Positions 1-7,253 of a DNA stretch of 17,826 nucleotides are shown one piece after another. The notes beneath the pieces are model-generated. The model was not told the DNA's origin. It was given only the letters and a program-made list of their open reading frames with translations, and made no database searches. The translations under genes and the position numbers were made by a program. Source of the DNA: Bacillota bacterium (GTDB lineage Bacteria; Bacillota; Clostridia; Clostridiales; Clostridiaceae); the NCBI GenBank assembly GCA_023451395.1, contig JAEXZL010000080.1, forward strand, positions 1-17,826. The letters are read 5' to 3'. Position 1 is the stretch's first letter. Every line of letters begins with the position of its first letter.

Positions 1-1055
1 GGTTAGAGTTCATTAATAGAGTGATTGCAGGAGAAAGACTTGCAAGGAGTATTTTGACCAGTGAGGGAAAGGTACTTTTAAAGGCCGGTGTAGCACTTAC
101 AGAAAGTTATATAGCAAAGCTAAAGAATTTAGGTGTATATTATTTATATATTGAGGATGAAAGGTTAGGAGATATAGACTGGGATAATGAGGTGTTCACT
201 AGACTTAAGGGGGAAGCTATAAACAACATATCTAAGATATATAAAAAGGTATCCGTAAAGGGAAGTATAGAGGTAAATGAAACTTATAGAACTATAGAAG
301 GATTGATTGATTACATATTAGAGAATGAAGAGGTTGCTGTGAATCTATTAGAAATAAAGACACATGATAACTATACATTTATGCACAGCATTGATACAGG
401 AATTCTTGCAAGCTTTTTAGGAAGGAATTATGGCCTTGCTAAAGAAGATATGATTAATTTAGCGATGGCTGGAATACTTCATGATGTGGGTAAGCTGAAA
501 ATTTCGCCAGAGCTATTAAATAAAACTACTGATCTTTCAGATGAGGAAAGGCAGGAGCTAATGAAGCATCCTTTATATGCTGAGGAGATATTAAAAAACT
601 GTTATTTATTACCTCAGGCAGTTATTACTGCAGTTAAGCAGCACCATGAAAGAGAGGATGGCTACGGATATCCCTTCGGTCTTAAGGGAAAAGGAATTAG
701 TAAGCTTGCAAAGATAATATCTATTTGTGATGTTTATGATGCAGTGTCCAGTGATAGAAGCTATAGAAAAAAGTTTACACCTTCAGATGCCTACGAACTT
801 GTGTTAGCTGGCAGTAGGCAGATTTTTGATGAAGAGATAGTTGGGGTTTTTAAGAACACTTTTTCAGTATATCCATTAGGAACCTGTATCAAACTATCTA
901 ACGGCACAGAGGGTTATGTTATTAAACAAAATAAAGGATTCCCAGACAGACCTGTAATTAGGGTTTTATATGATAAGCACTCAAGAGAACCTATACCTTT
1001 TTATGATGTAGATCTCCTAGACAATATAGATATTGGGGTCTTAGAAGTAGTGTAA
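1..1055 (+). CDS. HD-GYP domain protein, probable c-di-GMP phosphodiesterase (5' end cut by window)
   Basis: Probably a cytoplasmic phosphodiesterase that hydrolyses cyclic di-GMP, by homology to the HD-GYP family. A GTG at 21 could start a 344-residue protein, but the frame stays open to the left edge and the residues before it (LEFINR) run smoothly into VIAGERLARSI, the usual beginning of this family, so the true start is most likely a few codons outside the window. Counting from the GTG, an N-terminal region of about 100 residues precedes the HD-GYP domain. H122 is the first conserved histidine, HD is at 154-155 in ILHDVGK, and HHERED-GYGYP at 208-218 gives the signature GYP; the following KIISICDVYDAVSSDRSYR block is also typical. 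No receiver, GAF or membrane segment is visible. It ends with its own terminator, so it is separate from the rhomboid cluster. The family assignment is firm; the exact substrate is inferred. Confidence 0.9.
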   Translation, partial: LEFINRVIAGERLARSILTSEGKVLLKAGVALTESYIAKLKNLGVYYLYIEDERLGDIDWDNEVFTRLKGEAINNISKIYKKVSVKGSIEVNETYRTIEGLIDYILENEEVAVNLLEIKTHDNYTFMHSIDTGILASFLGRNYGLAKEDMINLAMAGILHDVGKLKISPELLNKTTDLSDEERQELMKHPLYAEEILKNCYLLPQAVITAVKQHHEREDGYGYPFGLKGKGISKLAKIISICDVYDAVSSDRSYRKKFTPSDAYELVLAGSRQIFDEEIVGVFKNTFSVYPLGTCIKLSNGTEGYVIKQNKGFPDRPVIRVLYDKHSREPIPFYDVDLLDNIDIGVLEVV

Positions 1056-1080
1056 ACACCCACATCGGGTGTTTTTTTGT
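1055..1080 (+). terminator. Intrinsic terminator of the HD-GYP gene
   Basis: A perfect 7-bp stem AACACCC/GGGTGTT (1055-1061 with 1067-1073), loop ACATC, then a T tract interrupted by one G. It begins at the last base of the stop codon and separates this gene from the rhomboid gene. Confidence 0.88.
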
Positions 1081-1109
1081 TTGTTTTTAAGCAACTGTTA
1101 AACTATAAT
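1081..1109 (+). promoter_or_regulatory. Candidate sigma-A promoter for the rhomboid cluster
   Basis: TTGTTT (1081-1086), 17-nt spacer, perfect TATAAT (1104-1109). The -35 matches only 3 of 6 positions and overlaps the T tract of the preceding terminator. A transcript would start near 1116, which supports the ATG at 1140 as the rhomboid start. Confidence 0.5.
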
Positions 1110-1139
1110 ATAATAAAAAAGATGTTGCGAGGAGAAGTT

Positions 1140-2135
1140 ATGCTGAATCTAAAGGAAAAGAGACTCTTTAATGTATTAATTGATGATTATGGCTTCGTTA
1201 TAGAAGAATTCAGTGAAGGTCTAAATTCTTATTGGGTAGCACTTAAATATGCCTCAAAAGGGATAATAGCTGTGATTTGTACAAATGAGGAAGAGGAGCA
1301 GTTAAAGATAAGTGGCCTAAATTATTTTCTTTCTCAAAAGGGTGTTCCTTATATAATAAATGCTGTGGTTTTTACAGATCAGGAAAGAAACCCTTATGGA
1401 AATGTTTTAGTTCAAGAAAATAATGACAATAATTATAATAGATTACTGGTAAATTTAGAAGATGAGGTAATTAGCTACTCTAGAGGTATGGAGTTTATTG
1501 CAAGAATAATATCTCAGGGATATAAGGTTTATGTGGAGAAAAATGAGGTTTCTAAAACCACAATAGTACTTATTGCAATAAATGTAATTATGTTTATAAT
1601 CAGTGCCTATCTATCTAAGAGTATCTTTGATATAAACACATATGTTCTCTATATACTGGGAGCTAAGGAAAATGTAGCCATAGCTCATGGAGAGTATTTT
1701 AGGCTATTAACCGCTGCCTTTCTTCATGGGGGACTTATTCATTTAGTTGTTAACATGTATGCTCTTAATGCTTTAGGAGGATTAATAGATAAAATATATG
1801 GTGTTAAAAAGTATTTGGTTATTTACTTTGTTTCCGCCCTATCCTCCAGTTATTTAAGCTATTTGATGTCAGATTATCTTTCAATTGGAGCCTCCGGTGC
1901 TATTTTTGGTCTTATGGGTGGAGCCATAGTATTTGCAATTAAGGAAAAGGATAAGATCGGTAAGGGGTTTTTATCCAATCTCCTATCTGTTGTAGCCTTA
2001 AATATATTTCTAGGCCTTACCCAAAGCAATATCGATAACTTTGGACATTTTGGAGGGCTTATAGGTGGTATTGTAATTGCACTAATAATTTATCCTAGAA
2101 AGAATAGGAATATGAAAATAAATAGGGGGGAATAA
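1140..2135 (+). CDS. Rhomboid family intramembrane serine protease
   Basis: A membrane serine protease that cleaves transmembrane segments of other proteins. I place the start at ATG 1140 (331 aa): AGGAG at 1130-1134 lies 5 nt upstream and a promoter lies at 1081-1109; the frame extends to an earlier ATG at 1077, but that lies inside the terminator/promoter region. Residues 1-135 form a soluble domain of unknown function; hydrophobic helices begin near 140. The catalytic core is complete: HGGLIHLVVN with H196, H201 and N205 at GlpG-like spacing, nucleophile S252 in GASGAIFG, and base H303 in NFGHFGG. A long cytosolic N-terminal domain recalls Bacillus GluP/YqgP, but no C-terminal TPR is present. 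The next gene begins 1 nt after its stop, so the two are co-transcribed. Substrates cannot be told from the sequence. Confidence 0.92.
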   Translation: MLNLKEKRLFNVLIDDYGFVIEEFSEGLNSYWVALKYASKGIIAVICTNEEEEQLKISGLNYFLSQKGVPYIINAVVFTDQERNPYGNVLVQENNDNNYNRLLVNLEDEVISYSRGMEFIARIISQGYKVYVEKNEVSKTTIVLIAINVIMFIISAYLSKSIFDINTYVLYILGAKENVAIAHGEYFRLLTAAFLHGGLIHLVVNMYALNALGGLIDKIYGVKKYLVIYFVSALSSSYLSYLMSDYLSIGASGAIFGLMGGAIVFAIKEKDKIGKGFLSNLLSVVALNIFLGLTQSNIDNFGHFGGLIGGIVIALIIYPRKNRNMKINRGE

Positions 2136-2136
2136 A

Positions 2137-3198
2137 ATGCATATAAGCAATGTGGAGGCTAGGTTTAATAGCCATGATATTATGAGTATTATTAAGGATT
2201 TTGTAAAGGTGGACAATTTAAATATTACTAATATAACCCTTGATAGAAATATAATTATTCAGGGTAGTTTTAAAGCTGTTTTTAAATTAAACTTTTTAAT
2301 TGCTGCTGAGCTTCAAGAGGCAAAGGGAAAAATAGTGAAGCTGAAAATTAGTTCCATAAAGATAAACAGGATTGGAGTATTTTCAATAATAAAAAATATG
2401 GCCTTAAAGGTAGCATTAAAAAAGCTAAATAAGGAAGGTATAGATTTTTCTGAAAAGGCAATTGTTTTAAATCTAGACATGCTTCTTAAAAATGTGCCAT
2501 ATATTTCTTTTGACATCAGCGATTTAAATATTCTTACTGATGAGGCTGTGGCAAAGATTGAGAATATATCAATTGGAATAGATAAGCTACTGAATAAGGA
2601 AGATAGTGACAAGCCTCAGAAGGAAACTCCTCACAATTCTTCTCTTCAAGGGGAGATAGAGGATTCTAGTGATGAAGAAGGGAATAATACTAATAAGGGT
2701 GGATTTGAGGCTCAAGAAGGTGACCTAAATAGGCAGGAGGCTTCCGAAAAGGCTGAAGTCATTGAAGAAGCAAAAGCACAAGATTATTATACTAATATCA
2801 GAAAAGGAGTCTCACAAAAAATTCCAAAGAAATATGAACAGTATCTACTTATCCTTCCAGATTTAGTAGCACTGATTTTAAGAATGTTTAAAGATAAAAG
2901 AGTGCCAATTAAAACTAAGATTGTTCTAGGTATATCCTCTGCATATATCAGTCTTCCTTTTGATTTCATTCCAGATAATATACCTTTTTTAGGAAGGCTT
3001 GATGAGCTCGGTGTGGCAATGTTTGCTTTAACACGAATTATCGAAGATGTACCGAAGGAAGTAATTTTATCTAATTGGGAAGGGGACAAAGATATATTGG
3101 AAACAATAGAGACGGTATTATTGTATTTAAAGAATTTTACCTCTGGAGCAAAAATAGATAAAGTATACAATTTTATGGATGACATAATATCAGTTTAA
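2137..3198 (+). CDS. DUF1232 (YkvA-like) protein with extra N-terminal domain
   Basis: Function unknown. The 353-residue protein has three parts. Residues 1-150 look like a beta-rich globular domain with alternating hydrophobics, slightly reminiscent of DUF2993/LmeA-type lipid-binding folds, though this is only a pattern impression. Residues 153-218 are a hydrophilic, Glu/Asp/Asn/Ser-rich linker with no predicted fold. Residues 235-305 carry a DUF1232 core: SLPFDFIPDNIPFLGRLDEL (272-291) is the diagnostic block. DUF1232 proteins are usually near 100-150 residues, so this one is a fusion. A GGGGGGAA ribosome site at 2125-2132 precedes the ATG, which lies 1 nt after the rhomboid stop; rnhA follows 13 nt later. 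The location suggests a membrane-related job shared with the rhomboid; that is inference. Confidence 0.8.
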   Translation: MHISNVEARFNSHDIMSIIKDFVKVDNLNITNITLDRNIIIQGSFKAVFKLNFLIAAELQEAKGKIVKLKISSIKINRIGVFSIIKNMALKVALKKLNKEGIDFSEKAIVLNLDMLLKNVPYISFDISDLNILTDEAVAKIENISIGIDKLLNKEDSDKPQKETPHNSSLQGEIEDSSDEEGNNTNKGGFEAQEGDLNRQEASEKAEVIEEAKAQDYYTNIRKGVSQKIPKKYEQYLLILPDLVALILRMFKDKRVPIKTKIVLGISSAYISLPFDFIPDNIPFLGRLDELGVAMFALTRIIEDVPKEVILSNWEGDKDILETIETVLLYLKNFTSGAKIDKVYNFMDDIISV

Positions 3199-3211
3199 AG
3201 GAGAAGACTAA

Positions 3212-3877
3212 ATGGCAAAATATTATGCTGTTTTTAAAGGTAAAAGTGGGGGGAATAAAATTTATTGCACCTGGGATGAATGTAAAAAAGAGGTTATAGG
3301 CTATAAAGGTGCTGTATATAAAAGCTTTACTTCAAAAAAAGAAGCTGAGGAGTATTTAAGACTTCATCAAGGGGGGACAGTTTCCTATTCATCCCAAGGA
3401 ATTAGAAGTGAAGATGCAGAATATGCATCAAATATAAACTTGGAAGAAATTGATGAAAGTGCTTTAAAAATTTATGTAGATGGAAGCTATAACCCTTCAA
3501 AAAACAAGTTTTCTTATGGATTGATAGCTATTAAAGATAACGAGGTTATATATAAGGATAAGGGCGTAGGCGAAGATCCAGAGGCAGCTGCCCTTAGAAA
3601 TGTTTCCGGTGAAGTTTTAGGAGCAATGAAAGCAGTGGATTTTGCTTTAAACAATGATTATAAAGAAGTCAGCATCTACTTTGATTATCAGGGTATTGAG
3701 AGCTGGGCCTTAGGAACTTGGAAAAGAAACAACAAAATTACTTCCGCTTATCATGAGTTTATGCAGAATAAAAATAAAAAAATTAAAATAAATTATATAA
3801 AGGTAAAGGGTCATTCTGGCGATAAATATAATGATTTGGCAGATGGCTTAGCAAAGGCTGCATTAGAAGAAGTGTAA
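3212..3877 (+). CDS. rnhA: Ribonuclease HI with N-terminal viroplasmin (HBD-like) domain
   Basis: Cleaves the RNA strand of RNA-DNA hybrids in the cytoplasm (R-loops, replication primers). 221 residues. Residues 1-52 (KYYAVFKGKSGG..., with IYCTWDEC and VYKSFTSKKEAEEYL) are a caulimovirus viroplasmin / hybrid-binding domain, followed by a short Ser/Glu-rich linker. The RNase H fold spans about 85-219 with the catalytic carboxylates D90 (YVDGSY), E134 (SGEVLGA), D158 (YFDYQG) and D211 (LADGLAK), plus H201 in KGHSGD, matching D10, E48, D70, D134 and H124 of the E. coli enzyme. The layout resembles Bacillus halodurans RNase H1. The ribosome site AAAGGAG ends about 7 nt before the ATG. It is the third gene of the rhomboid cluster, 13 nt after DUF1232. 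Confidence 0.95.
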   Translation: MAKYYAVFKGKSGGNKIYCTWDECKKEVIGYKGAVYKSFTSKKEAEEYLRLHQGGTVSYSSQGIRSEDAEYASNINLEEIDESALKIYVDGSYNPSKNKFSYGLIAIKDNEVIYKDKGVGEDPEAAALRNVSGEVLGAMKAVDFALNNDYKEVSIYFDYQGIESWALGTWKRNNKITSAYHEFMQNKNKKIKINYIKVKGHSGDKYNDLADGLAKAALEEV

Positions 3878-3956
3878 GCCAAAAATTACATAGTTTATTT
3901 TGTCATTAATAAGTACATCCTAAATATATTACAAAGTATATTAAGGAGTGATATGT

Positions 3957-4130
3957 ATGGGTAAGTTTATAACCGGAATGACTGCAGGTGCCCTTGTGGG
4001 TGCAGCTATAGGTTCTGTTTTAATATCCTCCATGGATAGAAGAACTCAAAGAATGATAAGAAGAACCAGTAAGAGAATGCTTGATACCATGGGTTCTACC
4101 TATGATGGAATGATGCATTGGATGAAATAG
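3957..4130 (+). CDS. Small YtxH-like membrane-associated protein
   Basis: A 57-residue protein of unknown function. A GTG at 3948 is also open in frame, but AAGGAG at 3943-3948 sits 8 nt before ATG 3957, so the latter is chosen. Residues 4-25 (FITGMTAGALVGAAIGSVL) are a Gly/Ala-rich hydrophobic segment typical of YtxH-type general-stress or spore-associated small proteins; a basic stretch (RRTQRMIRRTSKR) follows, and the C-terminus is unusually Met-rich. It lies 79 nt after rnhA. A poor TTGTCA (3900) to TATATT (3925) pair with a 19-nt spacer could give it a separate promoter. A strong terminator closes it. The YtxH assignment rests on overall pattern. Confidence 0.72.
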   Translation: MGKFITGMTAGALVGAAIGSVLISSMDRRTQRMIRRTSKRMLDTMGSTYDGMMHWMK

Positions 4131-4138
4131 CTATTACT

Positions 4139-4169
4139 AGTCAGGTGAATAAACCTGACTTATTTTTTT
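4139..4169 (+). terminator. Intrinsic terminator after the YtxH-like gene
   Basis: Perfect 8-bp stem AGTCAGGT/ACCTGACT (4139-4146 with 4153-4160), loop GAATAA, then TATTTTTTT. It closes the rhomboid-rnhA-YtxH cluster. Confidence 0.93.
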
Positions 4170-4223
4170 GTAAAAGTAGCTTCTTTTAATTCTTTTAAAT
4201 TTTTTTTATAAATTAATTTAAAA

Positions 4224-4253
4224 TTGATATTAGTGCGAAAAATATGTTATAAT
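4224..4253 (+). promoter_or_regulatory. Strong sigma-A promoter for the HTH-TPR operon
   Basis: TTGATA (4224-4229, 5/6 match), 18-nt spacer, TATAAT (4248-4253, 6/6) with an extended -10 TG at 4245-4246. It gives a leader of about 60 nt before the ATG at 4321. No clear operator was recognised, though the leader is very A/T-rich. Confidence 0.78.
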
Positions 4254-4320
4254 ATAGTAAAAATTTGAAATAACAATAAAATTAGTAATCATATATAGAG
4301 GTGTAAAGGAAGAGTGAACG

Positions 4321-5622
4321 ATGGAAATTTTATCTTTAGGGGAAAAAATTAAACGTAAAAGAAAAGAACTTAATATGACGCTTAAAGACTTAGCAGGTGA
4401 TAGAATAACACCAGGGCAGATAAGTCTTGTAGAATCAGGCAAATCTAACCCATCTATGGATCTTCTTGAGTATCTTGCAAGTACTCTTTTAACTACTGTG
4501 GAATATCTTATGGAGTCAGAGGAGAGTCAGGCAGAAAAAATTTGTACCTTCTATGAGCAGATTGCTGATGTCTATATTTCCAGCGATGATCTAATATCTG
4601 CAGAAAAGAGAATTGAGACAGCGCTGTATTATGCAGAAAAATATAACTTAGAGTACAGAAAAGCTAGAAACCTATTCCTTAGCGCTAAGGTTTATATGGC
4701 TAATGGTGACTTTACATTAGCACAGCAGTTTTTCCTTTCAGCTAATGTTATTTTCATTAAAAATAATAAAAATGAAGAAATAATTGAAACCTTTCTCCAT
4801 TTAGCAAAAATAACTTACCAATTAAAAGCATATCATTCATCTAACAGCTATCTTCAGCAAGCTGAAAAAGTTTTCATTGACAATAATATTGGTAACGACT
4901 TTTTGCTTGGAAAAATATATTATTATATAGCAAACACATTCTTTAAGCTTGATAATTTGGAAAAGGCAATTAATTATTCATATTTAGCAAAGCAGAAGTT
5001 TTTCCAGATAGGAAATAGGAAGGAATATGCCAGCTCACTTTTATTAATTGCTGAAGAAAAGAGTATAAAGGGTGATTTAGATTCTGCTATTGATTATTCC
5101 ACCAAAGCATTGGAGGTTTATAAGGAATTAGATGATTTAGATAAGATGGGTAAGATTGAAAATTCACTAGGTAAACTATTCTATGAGTTTGACAACTTAG
5201 AGGAATCCTTTACCCATTATGAAAAAGCAAAGGAAATCAGAGCTAACAGCAGAGATAATAAGCTTATAGAAACATTAATTAATATTTGCGAAAACTATAT
5301 TAAGCTTAAGGATGTTAATAGATGTAATGAGACATTAGATGAGATATTATCTAATATTAAGGACGATAATGTTACAGATATGATAGAATACTATCTGTTA
5401 AAATATCGAGTTTGCCTTTTAAAGAACGATACAACTGAAGCGGAAACGATTCTTCATATGAGTTTTAATTATGCAAAGAGCATGGATTGCTATAAAGAAG
5501 CAGCAGAGATTGCTATTATGCTTGGGAAATTTTATATGGATAGGAAAAGTGATACTGAAGCAGCAAAATTCTTGGATGAAGGAGTTAATTTATTCAAGAA
5601 AACCGGTATATTAAGAAAATAG
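4321..5622 (+). CDS. XRE-type HTH regulator with TPR repeats (first of tandem pair)
   Basis: Probable DNA-binding regulator whose activity is set by a ligand or partner held in a helical-repeat domain. 433 residues: residues 7-63 are an XRE/Cro-type helix-turn-helix (GEKIKRKRKELNMTLKDLA, then GQISLVESGKSNPSMDLLEYLA), and about 75-430 is a superhelix of TPR-like pairs (for example YADVY..DLISAEKRIETALYYAEKY and ATAFFKLDNLEKAINYSYLAK-like units). The architecture matches the RRNPP group (PlcR, NprR, Rgg) and many uncharacterised clostridial proteins; I cannot assign a peptide ligand. The start is ATG 4321, with AAAGGA ending 10 nt upstream, slightly long spacing. Its paralogue starts 19 nt after its stop, so both are driven from the promoter at 4224. 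Confidence 0.85.
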   Translation: MEILSLGEKIKRKRKELNMTLKDLAGDRITPGQISLVESGKSNPSMDLLEYLASTLLTTVEYLMESEESQAEKICTFYEQIADVYISSDDLISAEKRIETALYYAEKYNLEYRKARNLFLSAKVYMANGDFTLAQQFFLSANVIFIKNNKNEEIIETFLHLAKITYQLKAYHSSNSYLQQAEKVFIDNNIGNDFLLGKIYYYIANTFFKLDNLEKAINYSYLAKQKFFQIGNRKEYASSLLLIAEEKSIKGDLDSAIDYSTKALEVYKELDDLDKMGKIENSLGKLFYEFDNLEESFTHYEKAKEIRANSRDNKLIETLINICENYIKLKDVNRCNETLDEILSNIKDDNVTDMIEYYLLKYRVCLLKNDTTEAETILHMSFNYAKSMDCYKEAAEIAIMLGKFYMDRKSDTEAAKFLDEGVNLFKKTGILRK

Positions 5623-5641
5623 ATCGAAATAGGTGAATGTT

Positions 5642-6901
5642 ATGGAAATATTATCAACTGGAGAAAAGATAAAACGTGCCAGAATTTATAAGGGAATAAC
5701 TTTGAAAGAGCTATGCAACGATAAGATATCCATCTCAAAAATGAGCTGTATAGAGAACGGAAAGGTTAAGGCTGAGCCTTGGATTTTAGAAGAAGTCTCA
5801 AAAAAGCTTGATTTAGATATTGAGTATTTAAAACAGGATGTAAAAGAGCAGATTGAGATAAATATTGAAAGGCTAAAGAAGATTCCTACTGATAAGCTAT
5901 CAGAAAAGGATATAATTTACTCTCTAGACTATGCCTTGGAGGATAAGCTATATAAGCTAGCCTTTGAGCTTATGCACATTTTATTTGCCTTTTATCTTTC
6001 TACAGAAAATTATGACGGTATACAGATAAACATATCTCAATATCATATTTTCCTTCAGAAGGCCTGGAGTGAAGAAGCACTACTTTTATATAGTAACGAC
6101 ATAGCTAATTACTTTTACAAAACGAAGGAATATACAGAAGCTCTTGTGTATTATAATAAGATAATGAAGTCCTTAAAGGAAAAGAATATTGGCAGCAAGA
6201 AAGACTTAGCTTTGGCAACTTACAACGTGGCTGATACTAATTTTATGCTCAATGAAAGGGAAATAGCTTTAGAGCTTTTAGAGAGCAATGAAAAGCTACT
6301 GGAATTTCTTCCTTCTGACATTCATAGAGGAAGAGCATGGGAGCTTCAGGCAATACTTCTAATTTCAAAAGACAAGGAAAAATATGAAATCTTAGAGAAG
6401 AAGGTATTAAGTATTTATGAGGATAGTCTTGAGGATAAAGCAAGATTCTATCTTAGAATAGGTAATGCTCTCTTGGAGGAGATAGAATTAGATGCTGCTA
6501 TAAAATATATTGATCAGGGAATAGATATGATTCTACAAGGTGCAAAAGACAGCACTGTTGAGTATCTTTTACACCCCTTAGAGAAACTTTTAGAAGCTAA
6601 GTATTATGATTATGGAGAAAAGATTTGTGAAACACTACTGGAAAAGGCAATTAAGTCAGATAATATTAAGCTTATAGAAAAATCTTATTATTTTAAGTCA
6701 TTAATTTTTAAGAATCAGGGAAGCTTTTCTCAGGCAGAAATGTATATGAACTTATCCTTGGATGCATTGCTAAAATTTGCAGGTAAATCTGATAGGTACG
6801 ATAGGTACTTAGATATGGGGAATATGTATTATGATATGGGAGAATATAATGATTCTATAAAATACTTTACCTTAGCCTTAGGAGAAGAAAAGAAAATGTA
6901 A
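5642..6901 (+). CDS. XRE-type HTH regulator with TPR repeats (second of tandem pair)
   Basis: Paralogue of the preceding gene, 419 residues from ATG 5642. A GTG at 5633 is open in frame, but AGGTG at 5631-5635 gives proper spacing (6 nt) to 5642, and the resulting N-terminus MEILSTGEKIKR aligns without gaps with MEILSLGEKIKR of its neighbour. The HTH covers about 7-62 (GEKIKRARIYKGITLKELC, SKMSCIENGK); the recognition-helix region differs (ISKMSCIENG versus PGQISLVESG), which suggests a different operator. The rest is TPR-like helices, the last clear unit being MGNMYYDMGEYNDSIKYFTLAL near the C-terminus. No small secreted-peptide gene is visible directly after it: a terminator follows within 5 nt. 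Role inferred as transcriptional control, possibly sporulation or stationary phase. Confidence 0.84.
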   Translation: MEILSTGEKIKRARIYKGITLKELCNDKISISKMSCIENGKVKAEPWILEEVSKKLDLDIEYLKQDVKEQIEINIERLKKIPTDKLSEKDIIYSLDYALEDKLYKLAFELMHILFAFYLSTENYDGIQINISQYHIFLQKAWSEEALLLYSNDIANYFYKTKEYTEALVYYNKIMKSLKEKNIGSKKDLALATYNVADTNFMLNEREIALELLESNEKLLEFLPSDIHRGRAWELQAILLISKDKEKYEILEKKVLSIYEDSLEDKARFYLRIGNALLEEIELDAAIKYIDQGIDMILQGAKDSTVEYLLHPLEKLLEAKYYDYGEKICETLLEKAIKSDNIKLIEKSYYFKSLIFKNQGSFSQAEMYMNLSLDALLKFAGKSDRYDRYLDMGNMYYDMGEYNDSIKYFTLALGEEKKM

Positions 6902-6905
6902 ATCA

Positions 6906-6934
6906 AAGAACCAAGGAGATTTTCCTTGGTTCTT
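6906..6934 (+). terminator. Two-way terminator between HTH-TPR operon and SASP gene
   Basis: Perfect 12-bp stem AAGAACCAAGGA/TCCTTGGTTCTT (6906-6917 with 6923-6934), loop GATTT. It starts 5 nt after the + strand stop and ends 7 nt before the end of the - strand SASP gene. T richness follows moderately on both strands, so it likely serves both convergent transcripts. Confidence 0.85.
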
Positions 6935-6940
6935 ATTATA

Positions 6941-7123
6941 CTATAGCTTACTCTCGTATTGCTGTACCATCCTTTTTACCATTTCTCCCCCTACACTACC
7001 GCATTCTCTTGAAGTTAACTCTCCGTTATAATCGCTAAAGCTAACTCCCATTTCCTTAGCCACTTCCTGTTTGAATTTGTTTAAACCATTTTTTGCTTCA
7101 GGAACTAACATTTTGCTTGCCAT
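6941..7123 (-). CDS. Alpha/beta-type small acid-soluble spore protein (SASP)
   Basis: Made in the forespore; coats and protects spore DNA and is cleaved by the GPR protease at germination to supply amino acids. 60 residues, the family's normal length. Diagnostic features are MLVPEAKNGLNKFKQEVAKEMGV, containing the GPR-type site E-V-A (residues 20-22), and the DNA-binding block GSVGGEMVKRMV (42-53). An oddity is SRECG at 38-42: the family usually has SRQNG here, so Gln-Asn is replaced by Glu-Cys, giving a cysteine and removing a deamidation-prone Asn-Gly. The ribosome site is AAGGAGG (7131-7137 on the - strand). A candidate sigma-G promoter lies just upstream. It is monocistronic, ending at the shared hairpin at 6906-6934. 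Confidence 0.95.
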   Translation of the reverse strand: MASKMLVPEAKNGLNKFKQEVAKEMGVSFSDYNGELTSRECGSVGGEMVKRMVQQYESKL

Positions 7124-7147
7124 TGTGTTTCCTCCTTGTTAGAAAAA

Positions 7148-7176
7148 TAGTATTTTGTTGATGCAATAATATCTTC
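7148..7176 (-). promoter_or_regulatory. Candidate sigma-G promoter of the SASP gene
   Basis: On the - strand, GAAGA (7172-7176) matches 4/5 of the sigma-G -35 (GHATR); after a 17-nt spacer, AATACTA (7148-7154) matches 6/7 of the -10 (CATNHTA). Transcription would start near 7140, giving a short leader ahead of AAGGAGG. Forespore expression is expected for this gene class. Confidence 0.45.
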
Positions 7177-7253
7177 TGCTATTTTAAAATTATTAAACTA
7201 TAAAACTGTTAGTAGATTAGGAAATAAGAGTATATACAAGCTAAAATTTCTTT

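Noticed and set aside
2313..3185. Two - strand ORFs inside the DUF1232 gene
   Set aside because: They lie wholly antisense to a clear coding gene, lack ribosome sites and have low-complexity translations.
4131..4320. Small peptide ORF before the HTH-TPR operon
   Set aside because: The gap holds a terminator, a promoter and a short leader; no ATG with a ribosome site and meaningful frame was found.
6902..6940. Possible signalling-peptide gene after the HTH-TPR pair
   Set aside because: The gap of 39 nt is filled by a terminator and has no room for a peptide ORF.
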